Shown here: positions 42,180-50,922 of the stretch, piece by piece
How the letters are laid out: each line of letters opens with the position of its first letter
Numbering within the stretch: position 1 is the stretch's first letter
DNA from: a virus
Virus record (IMG/VR): IMGVR_UViG_3300010885_080919
Span: 1 to 64,000 of that record
Strand: one strand, 5' to 3'
DNA length: 64,000 nucleotides
The notes under the pieces: model-generated
The model's input: the letters and a program-made list of their open reading frames with translations, nothing else
What the model was told of the DNA's origin: nothing
Databases searched by the model: none
Program-made: the position numbers and the translations under genes

Positions 42180-43008
42180 AATTAAAAAATTAACCTCTTT
42201 TAAATATAAAATTGATAATGGAAAATGTATTTATTTAGACTTTACAGATTCCGAAAACGTTTATTGCGGGTTATTTCGCCATTCAACAAAGAAGAAAGAA
42301 ATTTTAGATCTTATCAATAGGCTTAAAAATCTAAAGTATTTAAATCTTAGAAAAAACAATATACAGCAAATTCCACAGTTGGATTTGCCTTTTTTGGAGC
42401 ACTTGGATTTAGGTTCCAATTATATAGCAAAGATTCCTGACTGGCTAATAAGCTGTAATCTTACTTATCTAAATTTAGGAGTAAATAATTTAGAAAAAAT
42501 TCCAGAATGGTTTTCTGATAAAAAATTTGAAGTTTTAAAAATTCATAAAAATAATATTTTACATATCCCACTAATAAAAAATGGTATAAAACATTTAAAT
42601 CTTTATCAAAACAAAATAAGATCTATACCGAGTTTTATTTGGGATATTAGTTCGATGGAATACTTTTGTTGTGGGATGACTGATATAAGAGAAATTCCTA
42701 ATCAAATTTCAAATTTAAAAAATTTAAAATGGTTGTCTTTAGTTGTTAATAAAATAGAAAAAATACCTAACGAGTTTTGTTGTTTAGAAAAATTAATTGG
42801 TGTTAGATTGTCTAAAAATAAAATTAGTTCTCTTCCTGATGATATTGGTAATTTGCAAAATTTAAGACAATTTGTATTGTACGACAATCGAATTAAAAAA
42901 ATTCCTGATAGTTTTTACAATTTGAATTTAGAATTTTTAAATATAAGCTATAATCCTTTGAATAAAATTGATAAATTAAAATTAACTCAAAAATATAGCT
43001 TTATTTAA
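42157..43008 (+). CDS. Leucine-rich repeat protein
   Basis: 283 residues with about nine 22-24-residue repeats: NLKYLNLRKNNIQQIPQ, FLEHLDLGSNYIAKIPDWL, NLTYLNLGVNNLEKIPEWF and on to NLEFLNISYNPLNKI (L-x-x-L-x-L-x-x-N-x-I-x-x-I-P, bacterial type). There is no signal peptide and no fused enzyme domain. LRR proteins bind other proteins; in phages they are uncommon. It might scaffold the glycan enzymes, inhibit a host factor or act on the host surface if released. The 5' end overlaps the flavodoxin-like gene. Confidence 0.85.
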   Translation: MDKYILNKIKKLTSFKYKIDNGKCIYLDFTDSENVYCGLFRHSTKKKEILDLINRLKNLKYLNLRKNNIQQIPQLDLPFLEHLDLGSNYIAKIPDWLISCNLTYLNLGVNNLEKIPEWFSDKKFEVLKIHKNNILHIPLIKNGIKHLNLYQNKIRSIPSFIWDISSMEYFCCGMTDIREIPNQISNLKNLKWLSLVVNKIEKIPNEFCCLEKLIGVRLSKNKISSLPDDIGNLQNLRQFVLYDNRIKKIPDSFYNLNLEFLNISYNPLNKIDKLKLTQKYSFI

Positions 43009-43044
43009 TTTCTGCGTGTTGAACATTTTTATAGGGTATAATTT

Positions 43045-43677
43045 ATGAAAATAATTATTTTTGGAACAAACGAGATTTCTTTGATGGCAAAATTTTATTT
43101 TGAAAAAGATAGCAATTTTGAAGTTTTTGGGTTTTGTGTAGATTCAGATTTTATAAAAGAATCTAGTTTAGAAAACAAGCCTGTTTTGAGTTTTGATGGA
43201 ATAGAAAATGATTTTCCTTCGAAGGATTATTTGTTTTTTGCACCATTGTATGAAAACAAATTAAGAGAAATAAAAGTAAATCAAATTATTTTAAAAGGAT
43301 ATAATCTCGCCACATATATTTCTTCTAAATCAACAGTATTTGCTAAAAAAATTGGATTCAATTGTTTTATATTAGAGAATAATGTTATCCAACCTTATGT
43401 TGAAATAGGAAACAATAACATCTTTTGGAGCGGAAACCATATAGGTCACCATAGTGTTATAAAAAATAATACATTCTTTTCTTCTCACGTAGTCTTGTCA
43501 GGCAAGTGTGTAGTGGAAGATTATTGTTGGTTTGGCGTAAACAGTTGCGTGAAGGATGGTGTAAAAATTGATGAGGGCTCTTTTATATCCATGGGAGCAG
43601 TAGTTATGAAGAAAACAAAACCATATAAAAAGTACACAGGAAATCCAGCGAAAGAGTATGGAAATGTTATTTCGTAA
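43045..43677 (+). CDS. PglD/NeuD-type sugar acyltransferase
   Basis: 210 residues. An N-terminal Rossmann-like region (MKIIIFGTNEISLMAKFYFE) is followed by a left-handed beta-helix of hexapeptide repeats (VIQPYVEIGNNNIFWSGNHI, SGKCVVEDYCWFGVNSCVKD, DGVKIDEGSFISMGAVVMKK) with a HIGHHS-like active-site His. PglD and NeuD enzymes acetylate an amino sugar nucleotide or sialic acid. This would follow amination by the DegT-like enzyme. Confidence 0.8.
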   Translation: MKIIIFGTNEISLMAKFYFEKDSNFEVFGFCVDSDFIKESSLENKPVLSFDGIENDFPSKDYLFFAPLYENKLREIKVNQIILKGYNLATYISSKSTVFAKKIGFNCFILENNVIQPYVEIGNNNIFWSGNHIGHHSVIKNNTFFSSHVVLSGKCVVEDYCWFGVNSCVKDGVKIDEGSFISMGAVVMKKTKPYKKYTGNPAKEYGNVIS

Positions 43678-44449
43678 ATTAGGACTTATTTTTGACAAAC
43701 AGGCACAGCTGCCAACTTTAGAGGATAGGAATGAAAATATACGAATATACTATTCTTATAGAATAAAAAAACAAAGTCATATTAATTACTTTGAAATATT
43801 TAAAAAAAATTTAAAAGTAAATTATATAAATAAAAAGCCTGTTCTTTCTCCGGGCTCTTTAGGTTGTTTCGATGATGTTGGGGTGATGCCATCCTGTATA
43901 ACTGGTGGCAAACTATACTACACAGGTTGGAACTTACGAGGGACTGTTCCTTACGGTCAATCAATAGGTTGTGCTTATTTTGATGAAAATAAAAACAAAT
44001 TTGAAAGAATTTCTAAAGGTCCAATTTTAGATCGTAGCGAAAATGTACCTTATTTGGCAAATTCTCCTTTTGTTTATAAAAACAAAATGTGGTTCTGCAA
44101 TGGAACCGGATGGGATGATAAATTTGCTAAATACAATATATGGGAGGCCCAAAAAATTAAAAACAATTGGGTGATAAAAAAGTATTTGTTTGGCAAAAAA
44201 AACGAAGCCTGTTCAAGAGTTTGTTTTTCAAATATTGGGTTTTTGTTTTCTAGAAAAAATAAAAAAACAAAATATGAAATATTCATTCGAGAAAAAGAAA
44301 CAGAAAAAATAAAAAAAATAATTAGCAAGTCTCAATCTGAAGACTGGGACTCAGAAATGACTTGTTATCCTTATTTTTTTAATAATATGATATTTTATAA
44401 TGGAAATGGTTATGGTTATTCTGGAATTGGTGTAGCAACACTAGAGTGA
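43658..44449 (+). CDS. Beta-propeller glycosidase-like protein
   Basis: 263 residues overlapping the acyltransferase by 20 nt. CFDDVGVMPSCITGGKLYYT (propeller Asp), LDRSENVPYLANSPFVYKNK and SEDWDSEMTCYPYFFNNMIF have the blade pattern of GH32/43-type five-bladed propellers, with acidic residues (D-D, E-N, E-M) in the expected places. Related in style to the protein at 7610. It may trim or transfer a sugar; catalysis is unproven. Confidence 0.55.
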   Translation: MEMLFRKLGLIFDKQAQLPTLEDRNENIRIYYSYRIKKQSHINYFEIFKKNLKVNYINKKPVLSPGSLGCFDDVGVMPSCITGGKLYYTGWNLRGTVPYGQSIGCAYFDENKNKFERISKGPILDRSENVPYLANSPFVYKNKMWFCNGTGWDDKFAKYNIWEAQKIKNNWVIKKYLFGKKNEACSRVCFSNIGFLFSRKNKKTKYEIFIREKETEKIKKIISKSQSEDWDSEMTCYPYFFNNMIFYNGNGYGYSGIGVATLE

Positions 44450-44452
44450 TTT

Positions 44453-45166
44453 TTAAATTTTTATATATTTATATTTTTTTATCATATCAATAAACTCTAA
44501 CTTTGTCTGGCCTTCAGGAATATCTTTTAAATTGATATCTTTTTTTCTTGTTTTCCAAGAATTCATATTTTTATTTAAAAAAAAATCAGAATGCTTTATA
44601 TCTAATTTTTTTAAAAGATTATTGTAAGGATAATTTTCTATTTTTATTGTTATTTTGTTAAGAGAGTTTACTTCAATTAGCTTGTTCCATTCTATTAAAT
44701 ATCTACATGCTTTTTCTATTTTTGTTTTTTCTTCAAATATAGTAGGAACATTATTTGCAATAAAATTTTCATAATCGCCTAAATGATCAGAAGTGCAATT
44801 CGAAAAAAACTCTATATCTAGCACCCAAGAGCTTAGTGTTTTTAATGGGTTTCTTATCAAATGTATAATCAATATATCTTTAAATATATCGTCTTTTAAA
44901 AACGGAGCAGCCATATAGCTTGATTCCGCAACTATTTTTTTTGGATCAAACCATCCGGTTGTTTCTTCTTCTTTAACATGATTGTAAAGAGAACATTTGC
45001 TGGTCTCTATTTCTACATCGCCTGATAATCTTTTTTTAGCTTCTTCTATTCCCTTATAATCAAATATAGCTTCGTGCCCACAATGGATTCCCAAATGCGT
45101 CAAAAATCTGGCCATATATACAGTGCCGCATCTTCCTGTTCCTGTTACTAAATATTTTAGCTTCAT
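44453..45166 (-). CDS. Sulfotransferase-like protein
   Basis: 237 residues. It has the PAPS-binding P-loop-like YLVTGTGRCGTVYMARFLTH at the N-terminus and the 3'-phosphate-binding LIIHLIRNPLKTLSSWVLDI (R-x-P-x-x-x-x-x-S) near residue 115. These two motifs define the sulfotransferase fold; acceptor and donor remain unproven. It overlaps the upstream gene's end by 4 nt (ATGA). Sulfation of glycans is a known surface modification in rhizobia and some other bacteria. Confidence 0.75.
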   Translation of the reverse strand: MKLKYLVTGTGRCGTVYMARFLTHLGIHCGHEAIFDYKGIEEAKKRLSGDVEIETSKCSLYNHVKEEETTGWFDPKKIVAESSYMAAPFLKDDIFKDILIIHLIRNPLKTLSSWVLDIEFFSNCTSDHLGDYENFIANNVPTIFEEKTKIEKACRYLIEWNKLIEVNSLNKITIKIENYPYNNLLKKLDIKHSDFFLNKNMNSWKTRKKDINLKDIPEGQTKLEFIDMIKKYKYIKI

Positions 45167-45852
45167 AGTTTTTTAGCCTCTAAAGCGACTATGTGTTCTT
45201 GATGTTTTACTTTTTTGTGATTTTCTATCACTTCGTCTAAATTGAAATGAAATCTTCGACACAGCTCACTCATTCTCTCAGGAGGCGAAGCGTAAACGTT
45301 GTCTATTCCCCACATCAACTTGTTAGAATAAAAAGAAAACTCTTTATATTTATCGCAATAATTTAATATTTTAACAATATCTTTTGGCAAATATTTTAAA
45401 GTGCCTCTTCTATAATTAAACAAATCAAATCTCATATTTAACACTAAATCGCAATTTTCTTGACATGCTCTATCCACAACATTGTGTATTCCGTGCCACA
45501 TTCTTTTCCAAGCCAATATTGGCGTTCTAGTATTCCCAAGATTTCCATCTATTTTACCTAATAAAGATATCTTCTCTTCGTCTTCTACAACCACGCTTTT
45601 TAGATTTTCATTTGAAAAGTATTCTTTAATCATATTTTCATTTATTTCCTTTTTTGGTTTTTCCAAAAACCTCCAACTAACGTCTGCTTCGTCCACAATC
45701 CAACTATGAACGTACAAAAAAGTATTGTATTCTCGGGAAATTTTTGATACAAAGTCTTTAAGAAGGCTGTTTTCTAGCGAGCCTCGTTCGTGTCCTCTTA
45801 TAGCAATTGCTATTTTAGTTTTCTTTTTTGGTTTGATTAATTTATGAATCAT
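45163..45852 (-). CDS. Glycan-cluster protein, probable glycosyltransferase
   Basis: 229 residues. IAIAIRGHERGSLENSLLKD then FLYVHSWIVDEADVSWRF matches a family common in capsule and phage glycan loci (G-H-x-R, then Y-V-H-S/T-W), with CDLVLNMRFDLFNYRRG (R-x-D) as a candidate donor site. The fold is likely GT-A-like. Coupled to the sulfotransferase by ATGA overlap. Divergent from the methyltransferase at 45844, whose start overlaps it by 9 nt. Confidence 0.5.
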   Translation of the reverse strand: MIHKLIKPKKKTKIAIAIRGHERGSLENSLLKDFVSKISREYNTFLYVHSWIVDEADVSWRFLEKPKKEINENMIKEYFSNENLKSVVVEDEEKISLLGKIDGNLGNTRTPILAWKRMWHGIHNVVDRACQENCDLVLNMRFDLFNYRRGTLKYLPKDIVKILNYCDKYKEFSFYSNKLMWGIDNVYASPPERMSELCRRFHFNLDEVIENHKKVKHQEHIVALEAKKL

Positions 45853-46593
45853 GAATTTGAAGAATTAAAAAGGTTTTTAAAAGATGATGCTTGGCCGAAA
45901 GCAGTCGATAAATGTATCAATTTAAATATAGAAAAGGAAAAGGAAAATAGAGCGACAAATATATTGAATATTTTCGATATAGATCTAAAAGGAAAAAGAT
46001 TTCTTGATTTTGGTTGCGGAGAAGGACATGTAGCTTTAAAGGCCAAACCTCTATCTTTTTTGTCTATGGGGTTTGATCTTTTCGAAAAAGGAGACTTATG
46101 GGCAAGGAATGATAATTTGACATTAGATTGGAAGAGAATAAAAGATAGCGGTCCATACGATGTTATTTTGATGCACGATGTGGTTGATCATATAATAGGT
46201 GATTACAACGATGTGTTTGAAAATATAAAGGATGTCTCTAACGGTCTTGTATGCATTAGATGCCACCCATTTTGTGGCAGGCACGGATTCCACATGCACC
46301 ATCAGATAAACAAGGCGTTTATTCAAATGGTGTTCACAGAGCAAGAATTGACTTTACTGGGATTATATCAAGAAGAAAAGACTGCTCCGATAATACTTCC
46401 TACTCAATTTTATAGTTTTTTTTCTAAGTATTTTGAAGTTTTAGAATTTCGAATAACAAGGGATCCAGTAGAAGATTTCTTCAAGAATGAACTTGTTGAA
46501 AGTAGAATAAAACTATGGTATGGCGACGATCTCAAATTTCATGACCATATGTCCTGTTCTTTTGTTGATTTTATTCTTTGCAACAAAAGTTAA
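45844..46593 (+). CDS. Class I SAM-dependent methyltransferase
   Basis: 249 residues. KRFLDFGCGEGHVALKAKPL is the glycine-rich SAM loop (motif I), GFDLFEKGDL the acidic post-I strand, and PYDVILMHDVVDHIIGDYND motif IV/II. The C-terminus (VLEFRITRDPVEDF) completes the fold. It resembles small-molecule methyltransferases (Methyltransf_11/23). It likely methylates a sugar or similar metabolite. Convergent with the 46590 gene (4-nt overlap). Confidence 0.75.
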   Translation: MNHEFEELKRFLKDDAWPKAVDKCINLNIEKEKENRATNILNIFDIDLKGKRFLDFGCGEGHVALKAKPLSFLSMGFDLFEKGDLWARNDNLTLDWKRIKDSGPYDVILMHDVVDHIIGDYNDVFENIKDVSNGLVCIRCHPFCGRHGFHMHHQINKAFIQMVFTEQELTLLGLYQEEKTAPIILPTQFYSFFSKYFEVLEFRITRDPVEDFFKNELVESRIKLWYGDDLKFHDHMSCSFVDFILCNKS

Positions 46594-47219
46594 ATTTTTT
46601 GTATTATTCCTGTTCCGTATCTTGTTTTGAATATATAAGGTTTAAGCTTTTTGTTGTCGCAAAAACTGTCAAAAGCTTCTTTTGAAGGCGGATTTTTGTT
46701 CATATATTCGACTATTATAATGCCTGAATCTGATACTTGAGGCCACATTAATTCCATATATTCAAGTTGTTTATCGTATTTTTTCTCTTCCCCAATCAAA
46801 ACAACATCCCAAAGATTTTTTGAAAAGTCTAGAAATTCTTGATCATACAACTCCCCAGAATAGAAATTTTTATTTTTCTTAAATACTTTGTTTATGTTTA
46901 TTTTTCCAATTCTAGTAGAAACAAATTCAGGAATTTTTTCTTTAAATCCAAAGAAATTTTCAACGCTTTTGCAAGACAGCATAAAGCTAGAACTAAGCAA
47001 CCCGAGCGTGAATCCTATTTCTGCTAAAGACTTTGCAGGAAAGTATTTTCCTAGATAATAATAAAAAGGAGCATACGTATGATCTACGTAGGCAGATGTT
47101 TTTCTAGATCCGTCTTCTATAACACAAAACCGGTCGAGCAGTACTTTCCCGCTTATTTTTTGTGATTCTAGTTCTAAATCTATTTTGTTTTTTATTTCAT
47201 CAAGAGATATGAGTTGCAT
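46590..47219 (-). CDS. Methyltransf_24-like SAM methyltransferase
   Basis: 209 residues. AKSLAEIGFTLGLLSSSFML is a relaxed SAM-binding loop (E-I-G-x-x-x-G), and WDVVLIGEEKKYDKQLEYME with GIIIVEYMNKNPP fits the Asp/Glu positions of the family (D-V/L-I-x-x, then I-V-x-x). The acidic motif is E instead of the more usual D-D. Related in fold to the protein at 60193. It closes the glycan island on the right. Confidence 0.5.
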   Translation of the reverse strand: MQLISLDEIKNKIDLELESQKISGKVLLDRFCVIEDGSRKTSAYVDHTYAPFYYYLGKYFPAKSLAEIGFTLGLLSSSFMLSCKSVENFFGFKEKIPEFVSTRIGKININKVFKKNKNFYSGELYDQEFLDFSKNLWDVVLIGEEKKYDKQLEYMELMWPQVSDSGIIIVEYMNKNPPSKEAFDSFCDNKKLKPYIFKTRYGTGIIQKI

Positions 47220-47232
47220 ACTATAATAGAGA

Positions 47233-47240
47233 TATAAATC
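47233..47240 (+). promoter_or_regulatory. Late-promoter-like TATAAATC box
   Basis: TATAAATC lies 23 nt before the 47263 ATG, one base from the T4 late core TATAAATA. The gene's Shine-Dalgarno sequence (GGGGA) lies between. Confidence 0.35.
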
Positions 47241-47262
47241 TATAATTAGTTGGGGAAAATAT

Positions 47263-47988
47263 ATGGGATTTGAAGTTTGTTATTATTTCCACGATAAAAT
47301 TAATGGCGAATACGACAAAGAAGAAATAAAAAGTTTCAAAAAGAAGGTAGGAGATCCTTTTGAGGAAACTCCCTTGGAGAAGCTATCTACAGCAATAATG
47401 GCCCAGTTAGCCAGAAGAGATATTTGGATTATCAATGTAGAGGTTTACGAGCTTTCTAAAAAGAAAATCACTTTTAAAGAAACAAAAGGTGGTATGATTA
47501 TAAAAAACAAGAAATTCTTGTTTGATTCTTTAGAAGGCCCAACATCAGTAGAGGATGAAGAAGAGACAAAATGCAATATGCAGCCTCACAACGCATTACA
47601 GCCCCATAATGCATTACAGCCTCACAATACTCTTAAACATCAAGCAAGTGTCTCTAATAGACGCATAGTAGATACAGTGGTCTATTCCCCAGAGCCTGCA
47701 CAGATCATAGAAGCAGAAAGAAAAAATTTAAAACTAACACTTGATAAAAAGTATTCTGTTTTTAAGAAAAGCGTATCTCCAACAGGTTTGGGAGAATTAT
47801 ATTTGATAGAAGATGACGCAGGAAAAGAAATCTCTGTATCAGACGTATATTTTGTACCAGCAGCAGTTAATTTGTATGCTGATAAAGAGTTAGATTTTTC
47901 AGGTGCTCGCAGTCAAAAAGAAGGAGTAAACCTTTTGTGGGGTGGTGCCTCTTTCGATGAAAACATGCCAAATATTCGTAAAAGGTGA
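47263..47988 (+). CDS. Unknown protein with QPHNAL repeats
   Basis: 241 residues (MGFEVCYYFHDKINGEYDKE). The middle holds three tandem QPHNAL/QPHNTL hexapeptides near residue 108, coded by an 18-bp repeat. An acidic linker precedes it, and the C-terminal half (LTLDKKYSVFKKSVSPTGLG, then LYLIEDDAGKEISVSDVYFV) is beta-rich. No family is recognised. It starts an operon-like run of genes leading to gp32 and RecA. Confidence 0.5.
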   Translation: MGFEVCYYFHDKINGEYDKEEIKSFKKKVGDPFEETPLEKLSTAIMAQLARRDIWIINVEVYELSKKKITFKETKGGMIIKNKKFLFDSLEGPTSVEDEEETKCNMQPHNALQPHNALQPHNTLKHQASVSNRRIVDTVVYSPEPAQIIEAERKNLKLTLDKKYSVFKKSVSPTGLGELYLIEDDAGKEISVSDVYFVPAAVNLYADKELDFSGARSQKEGVNLLWGGASFDENMPNIRKR

Positions 47989-47992
47989 AATT

Positions 47993-48469
47993 ATGTCTAA
48001 AAAACAAAAAGAAAGAAAAAAGAAGCTTCGTGAACAAGTCGCACGAAGTAGAGTTGTCAGAAGAAGAGCAACGCTTCGTACAGATAGGAAAAAAGCTTTG
48101 CTTGAGCAAAAAAAGCAGCAAATAGCAGAAAATGCTGTTTATGGCAAACAACAACCTTTTATAAAAGATAATCTTGTAGAAGAACTGACAGATGATCAAA
48201 AGAAGAAGAAATTTGATGAAATTCAAGAAAAAATAAATCATAATTACAAAATTCTTGAAGCTCTTGAACAAGAATACGATCAAGAACAAGCTCAAAGAAA
48301 AGAAATCAATGAGAAGCTAGAACAAGAAGGCTGCAAGACAATAAGAGAGAAAATGGACTCTTTGCATCAAAAAGCTTTAGAGATAGAAGGTAAATCTCAA
48401 GAATTAGCAGATGCTCAGAATGAATATGAAGCAGAAAAGAACGACATAATAGTAGAAAATGACCAGTAA
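47993..48469 (+). CDS. Coiled-coil, Lys/Glu-rich protein
   Basis: 158 residues starting MSKKQKERKKKLREQVARSR. The first 40 residues are extremely basic, the rest a long heptad-patterned helix (EIQEKINHNYKILEALEQEY, then EQAQRKEINEKLEQEGCKTI). The start follows the 47263 stop by 4 nt. The composition suits a nucleic-acid-binding or scaffold protein. Function unknown. Confidence 0.55.
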   Translation: MSKKQKERKKKLREQVARSRVVRRRATLRTDRKKALLEQKKQQIAENAVYGKQQPFIKDNLVEELTDDQKKKKFDEIQEKINHNYKILEALEQEYDQEQAQRKEINEKLEQEGCKTIREKMDSLHQKALEIEGKSQELADAQNEYEAEKNDIIVENDQ

Positions 48470-48577
48470 AATATTTTTTTTAAAATCTATTGATCTACTG
48501 GCCGATATATCATATAGTTCAAACCAGCGATGAGTTTTGAACACAAAACTTTATTTTTAACTATAGGAGTAACTATT

Positions 48578-49567
48578 ATGTCAACTGAATACGAAGCCCT
48601 TGATATGTCTCAAATGATCTCGGAATACGAGAGAGTCAGCCAAGAGCCTGGTGCCGCAAGAGGCGAAGATTATCTTGAAAAGTTTGTAAGACTGCCAGAT
48701 CGTGATGGATTTGTTTCGATGAGATTTCTGCCTCGCAAAAAGGGACAGAATTTTGTGTGTGTAACAAGAGTTCACACTCTTGTAAATCCTGCAACAAAGC
48801 AGAAGCGAACCTACCATTGCCGTAGAGAGCTTGTACACACAGACAAGGGGCCAAAGTGGCACGGTGATTGCATCATCTGTCGGTATTACTCTGACACATG
48901 GCAGCGATCAGAAGCTGTTAGCGGCAAAGCACAAGAAGATCTTCAGAATCAGGCAAGAGCCATTAAGCCTGTTGAAAGATATTATTACAATGTGATTGTT
49001 CGCTCTGCTAAAAATAAGGACGGCGTAGTAGAGTCTAATGTTGGTCCAAAGATTTATAGTTGCGGAAAGAGCCAGCACGCCAAGATTACACGTGCTATTG
49101 TAGGAGACGAGGTTGCTGGTGAAGCTCCTCTGGGCGACATCACACATCCAATTAATGGCCGAGATTTCAAGGTCGTTAAGAAGGTTGTCAAGGGTGGTGG
49201 AGGTCAGGAGTATCCTAATTATGATAGCTCCAAGTTCGAAGAACCTTCTCCTCTCGGAACCAAAGAAGAGATCTCGAATTGGATCGAAAAGGCCCATGAT
49301 CTTCAAACGCTCAGGGTCGTTAAGACTGACGAGGAACTCAAGCAGGCTTTGCGAGTCCATCTAGGCTTGGTCAAGGATTCAGATTCTTCGCAGAATGATG
49401 ACCTTGAGGAATTTAAGTCTGCAGGTCAATCAAGTAGTGCTCCTGCTCCTGTTGCTGCTTCGAAAATTAAAGAAGAAGTAAAGGTTTTAACTCCTAAGGC
49501 AGTTGAGTCTAACGATGAAGACTTGCTGGCAGACGACGATTTTATGCGTGAATTAGGATCTATGTGA
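48578..49567 (+). CDS. 32: gp32-like single-stranded DNA-binding protein
   Basis: About 329 residues from the ATG at 48578 (AGGAG upstream). T4 gp32 features: an N-terminal region (YEALDMSQMISEYERVSQEP), an OB-fold core with a zinc site (RTYHCRRELVHTDKGPKWHG then DCIICRYYSDTW: one Cys, His, and a C-x-x-C pair) and an acidic C-terminal tail ending DLLADDDFMRELGSM, which recruits partners. It coats ssDNA during replication and recombination. The RecA-like gene follows after a strong hairpin. Confidence 0.85.
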   Translation: MSTEYEALDMSQMISEYERVSQEPGAARGEDYLEKFVRLPDRDGFVSMRFLPRKKGQNFVCVTRVHTLVNPATKQKRTYHCRRELVHTDKGPKWHGDCIICRYYSDTWQRSEAVSGKAQEDLQNQARAIKPVERYYYNVIVRSAKNKDGVVESNVGPKIYSCGKSQHAKITRAIVGDEVAGEAPLGDITHPINGRDFKVVKKVVKGGGGQEYPNYDSSKFEEPSPLGTKEEISNWIEKAHDLQTLRVVKTDEELKQALRVHLGLVKDSDSSQNDDLEEFKSAGQSSSAPAPVAASKIKEEVKVLTPKAVESNDEDLLADDDFMRELGSM

Positions 49568-49585
49568 TGTGACTCCTGTTCCGGT

Positions 49586-49638
49586 GGGGGGGTAGGAGAA
49601 ATGCTCCATACCCATCTTCTTCTACCCCCTCTTTTTTT
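49586..49638 (+). terminator. Terminator/attenuator between the gp32- and RecA-like genes
   Basis: GGGGGTAG (49588-49595) pairs with CTACCCCC (49622-49629), extended by AGAA/TTCT, and is followed by CTTTTTTT. No promoter is obvious between it and the RecA-like start, so it may lower RecA-like expression relative to the abundant ssDNA-binding protein. Confidence 0.65.
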
Positions 49639-49663
49639 ATATTTTACAATACAAGGAATTTTT

Positions 49664-50908
49664 ATGGCTAAGAAGAAAAATGCGGTTGATGCTGATGAAG
49701 AAGATAATTTCTTTGAGGATTTCGCAAAGAAAACTGGATGCGAAGTTCTTGATAAAATAGATAGTGTTAAATATTTTGTAGACACAGGCTCTTTAGCCTT
49801 GAACTACATATGCTCAGGAAAATTTATAGCTGGTGGTGTTCCGGGCGGCAAATTAACAGAAATATATGGCCCAAGCTCTTCTTCAAAGAGTTTAATTGGT
49901 ACGAATATATTGCATGGTTGCCAGAGAATGAAAGGAATTCCAATCCTTTTAGATTGCGAGAATTCTGCAAACAAAGAGTTTATTAAGAAGGCATCTCACT
50001 GCGATCTTAAAAAGGTGGCACGATGTGCTCCAGAAAGTTTGGAAGAAGTCTTTTTGAAGATGCACAAGATGATTGAATATGTGCGTGAGAAAAAAGATAA
50101 TAGTGTTCCAATTGTTATTTTGTACGATTCGATTGGAGTATCACCATCAGCCAGAGAGCTTAAAGAAGTAGCACTGCCTGAGAATTTTACAAAAGCAGAT
50201 TTCAAAAGAATAGTCGGAGGAAATGAGCAACCGGGCGAAAGAGCCAAGATTTGTTCAAAGGAATTCAGGAAACTGAACACCGCTTTGGAAAAGCATAATG
50301 CCACGGTTGTAATATTAAATCAGACTAGAGATAAAATCGGCGGTTTTGCTCCAATGGGAATGCAGGCAAAAACCACAGCGGGTGGTGGTAACGCTCTTCC
50401 TTTTTATGCTTCATGTCGCATAGAAACTAAGACCCAAATTAAAATTGACCGTAAAATTACGGCAACTAAGAAAAAGGTCTTGGGAATTAATGTCAAGATG
50501 AAGAATGTGAAAAACAAGACTCATAGGCCATTCATAGAGTCAGATAACATTCAACTATTGTTTGATAGAGGAGTTAATCCTTTGAGTGGTCTCTTGTCTT
50601 GTTTGATGGACGCAGATCGCATCGAAGCAAAGAGTGCAGGAAATTTTCTTGTCAAACAGCCATGGGCAGGAACAGAAGAAGAAGTAAAATTCAAGGCAAG
50701 CCTTGATCGAAATGATGTTCCTATGGATATTTTGCTCAAATGTCCAGGTTTAATCGATGCTGTTAGCGAAGAAGAAGTGAGAGAATATCTAGAACCTTTT
50801 ATGGAAGCAATTAATTTTGATCCTGAAAGCGACAAGGACATTGTCATCACTGATGTTTCCTCAGGATTTGATGATTACGGAATTGATGAAGATTTAGAAG
50901 CTGAGTAA
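49664..50908 (+). CDS. uvsX: RecA/UvsX-like recombinase with altered Walker A
   Basis: 414 residues from the ATG at 49664 (AAGGAA upstream). RecA fold: LTEIYGPSSSSKSLIG (Walker A, where the usual G-K is S-K), PILLDCENSANKEFI, VPIVILYDSIGVSPSA (Walker B), ATVVILNQTRDKIGG (L1 region) and TTAGGGNALPFYASCRIETK (L2 and following strand). It drives strand exchange with the gp32-like protein. The C-terminal tail is acidic. The Walker A change (GPESSGKT to GPSSSSKS) is noted as a finding. Confidence 0.85.
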   Translation: MAKKKNAVDADEEDNFFEDFAKKTGCEVLDKIDSVKYFVDTGSLALNYICSGKFIAGGVPGGKLTEIYGPSSSSKSLIGTNILHGCQRMKGIPILLDCENSANKEFIKKASHCDLKKVARCAPESLEEVFLKMHKMIEYVREKKDNSVPIVILYDSIGVSPSARELKEVALPENFTKADFKRIVGGNEQPGERAKICSKEFRKLNTALEKHNATVVILNQTRDKIGGFAPMGMQAKTTAGGGNALPFYASCRIETKTQIKIDRKITATKKKVLGINVKMKNVKNKTHRPFIESDNIQLLFDRGVNPLSGLLSCLMDADRIEAKSAGNFLVKQPWAGTEEEVKFKASLDRNDVPMDILLKCPGLIDAVSEEEVREYLEPFMEAINFDPESDKDIVITDVSSGFDDYGIDEDLEAE

Positions 50909-50922
50909 AAAATTATAAGAAT

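Noticed and set aside
48908-49360. 150-codon minus-strand frame inside the gp32-like gene
   Set aside because: Antisense of a well-supported gene with a zinc motif; no ribosome-binding site and no recognisable domain.
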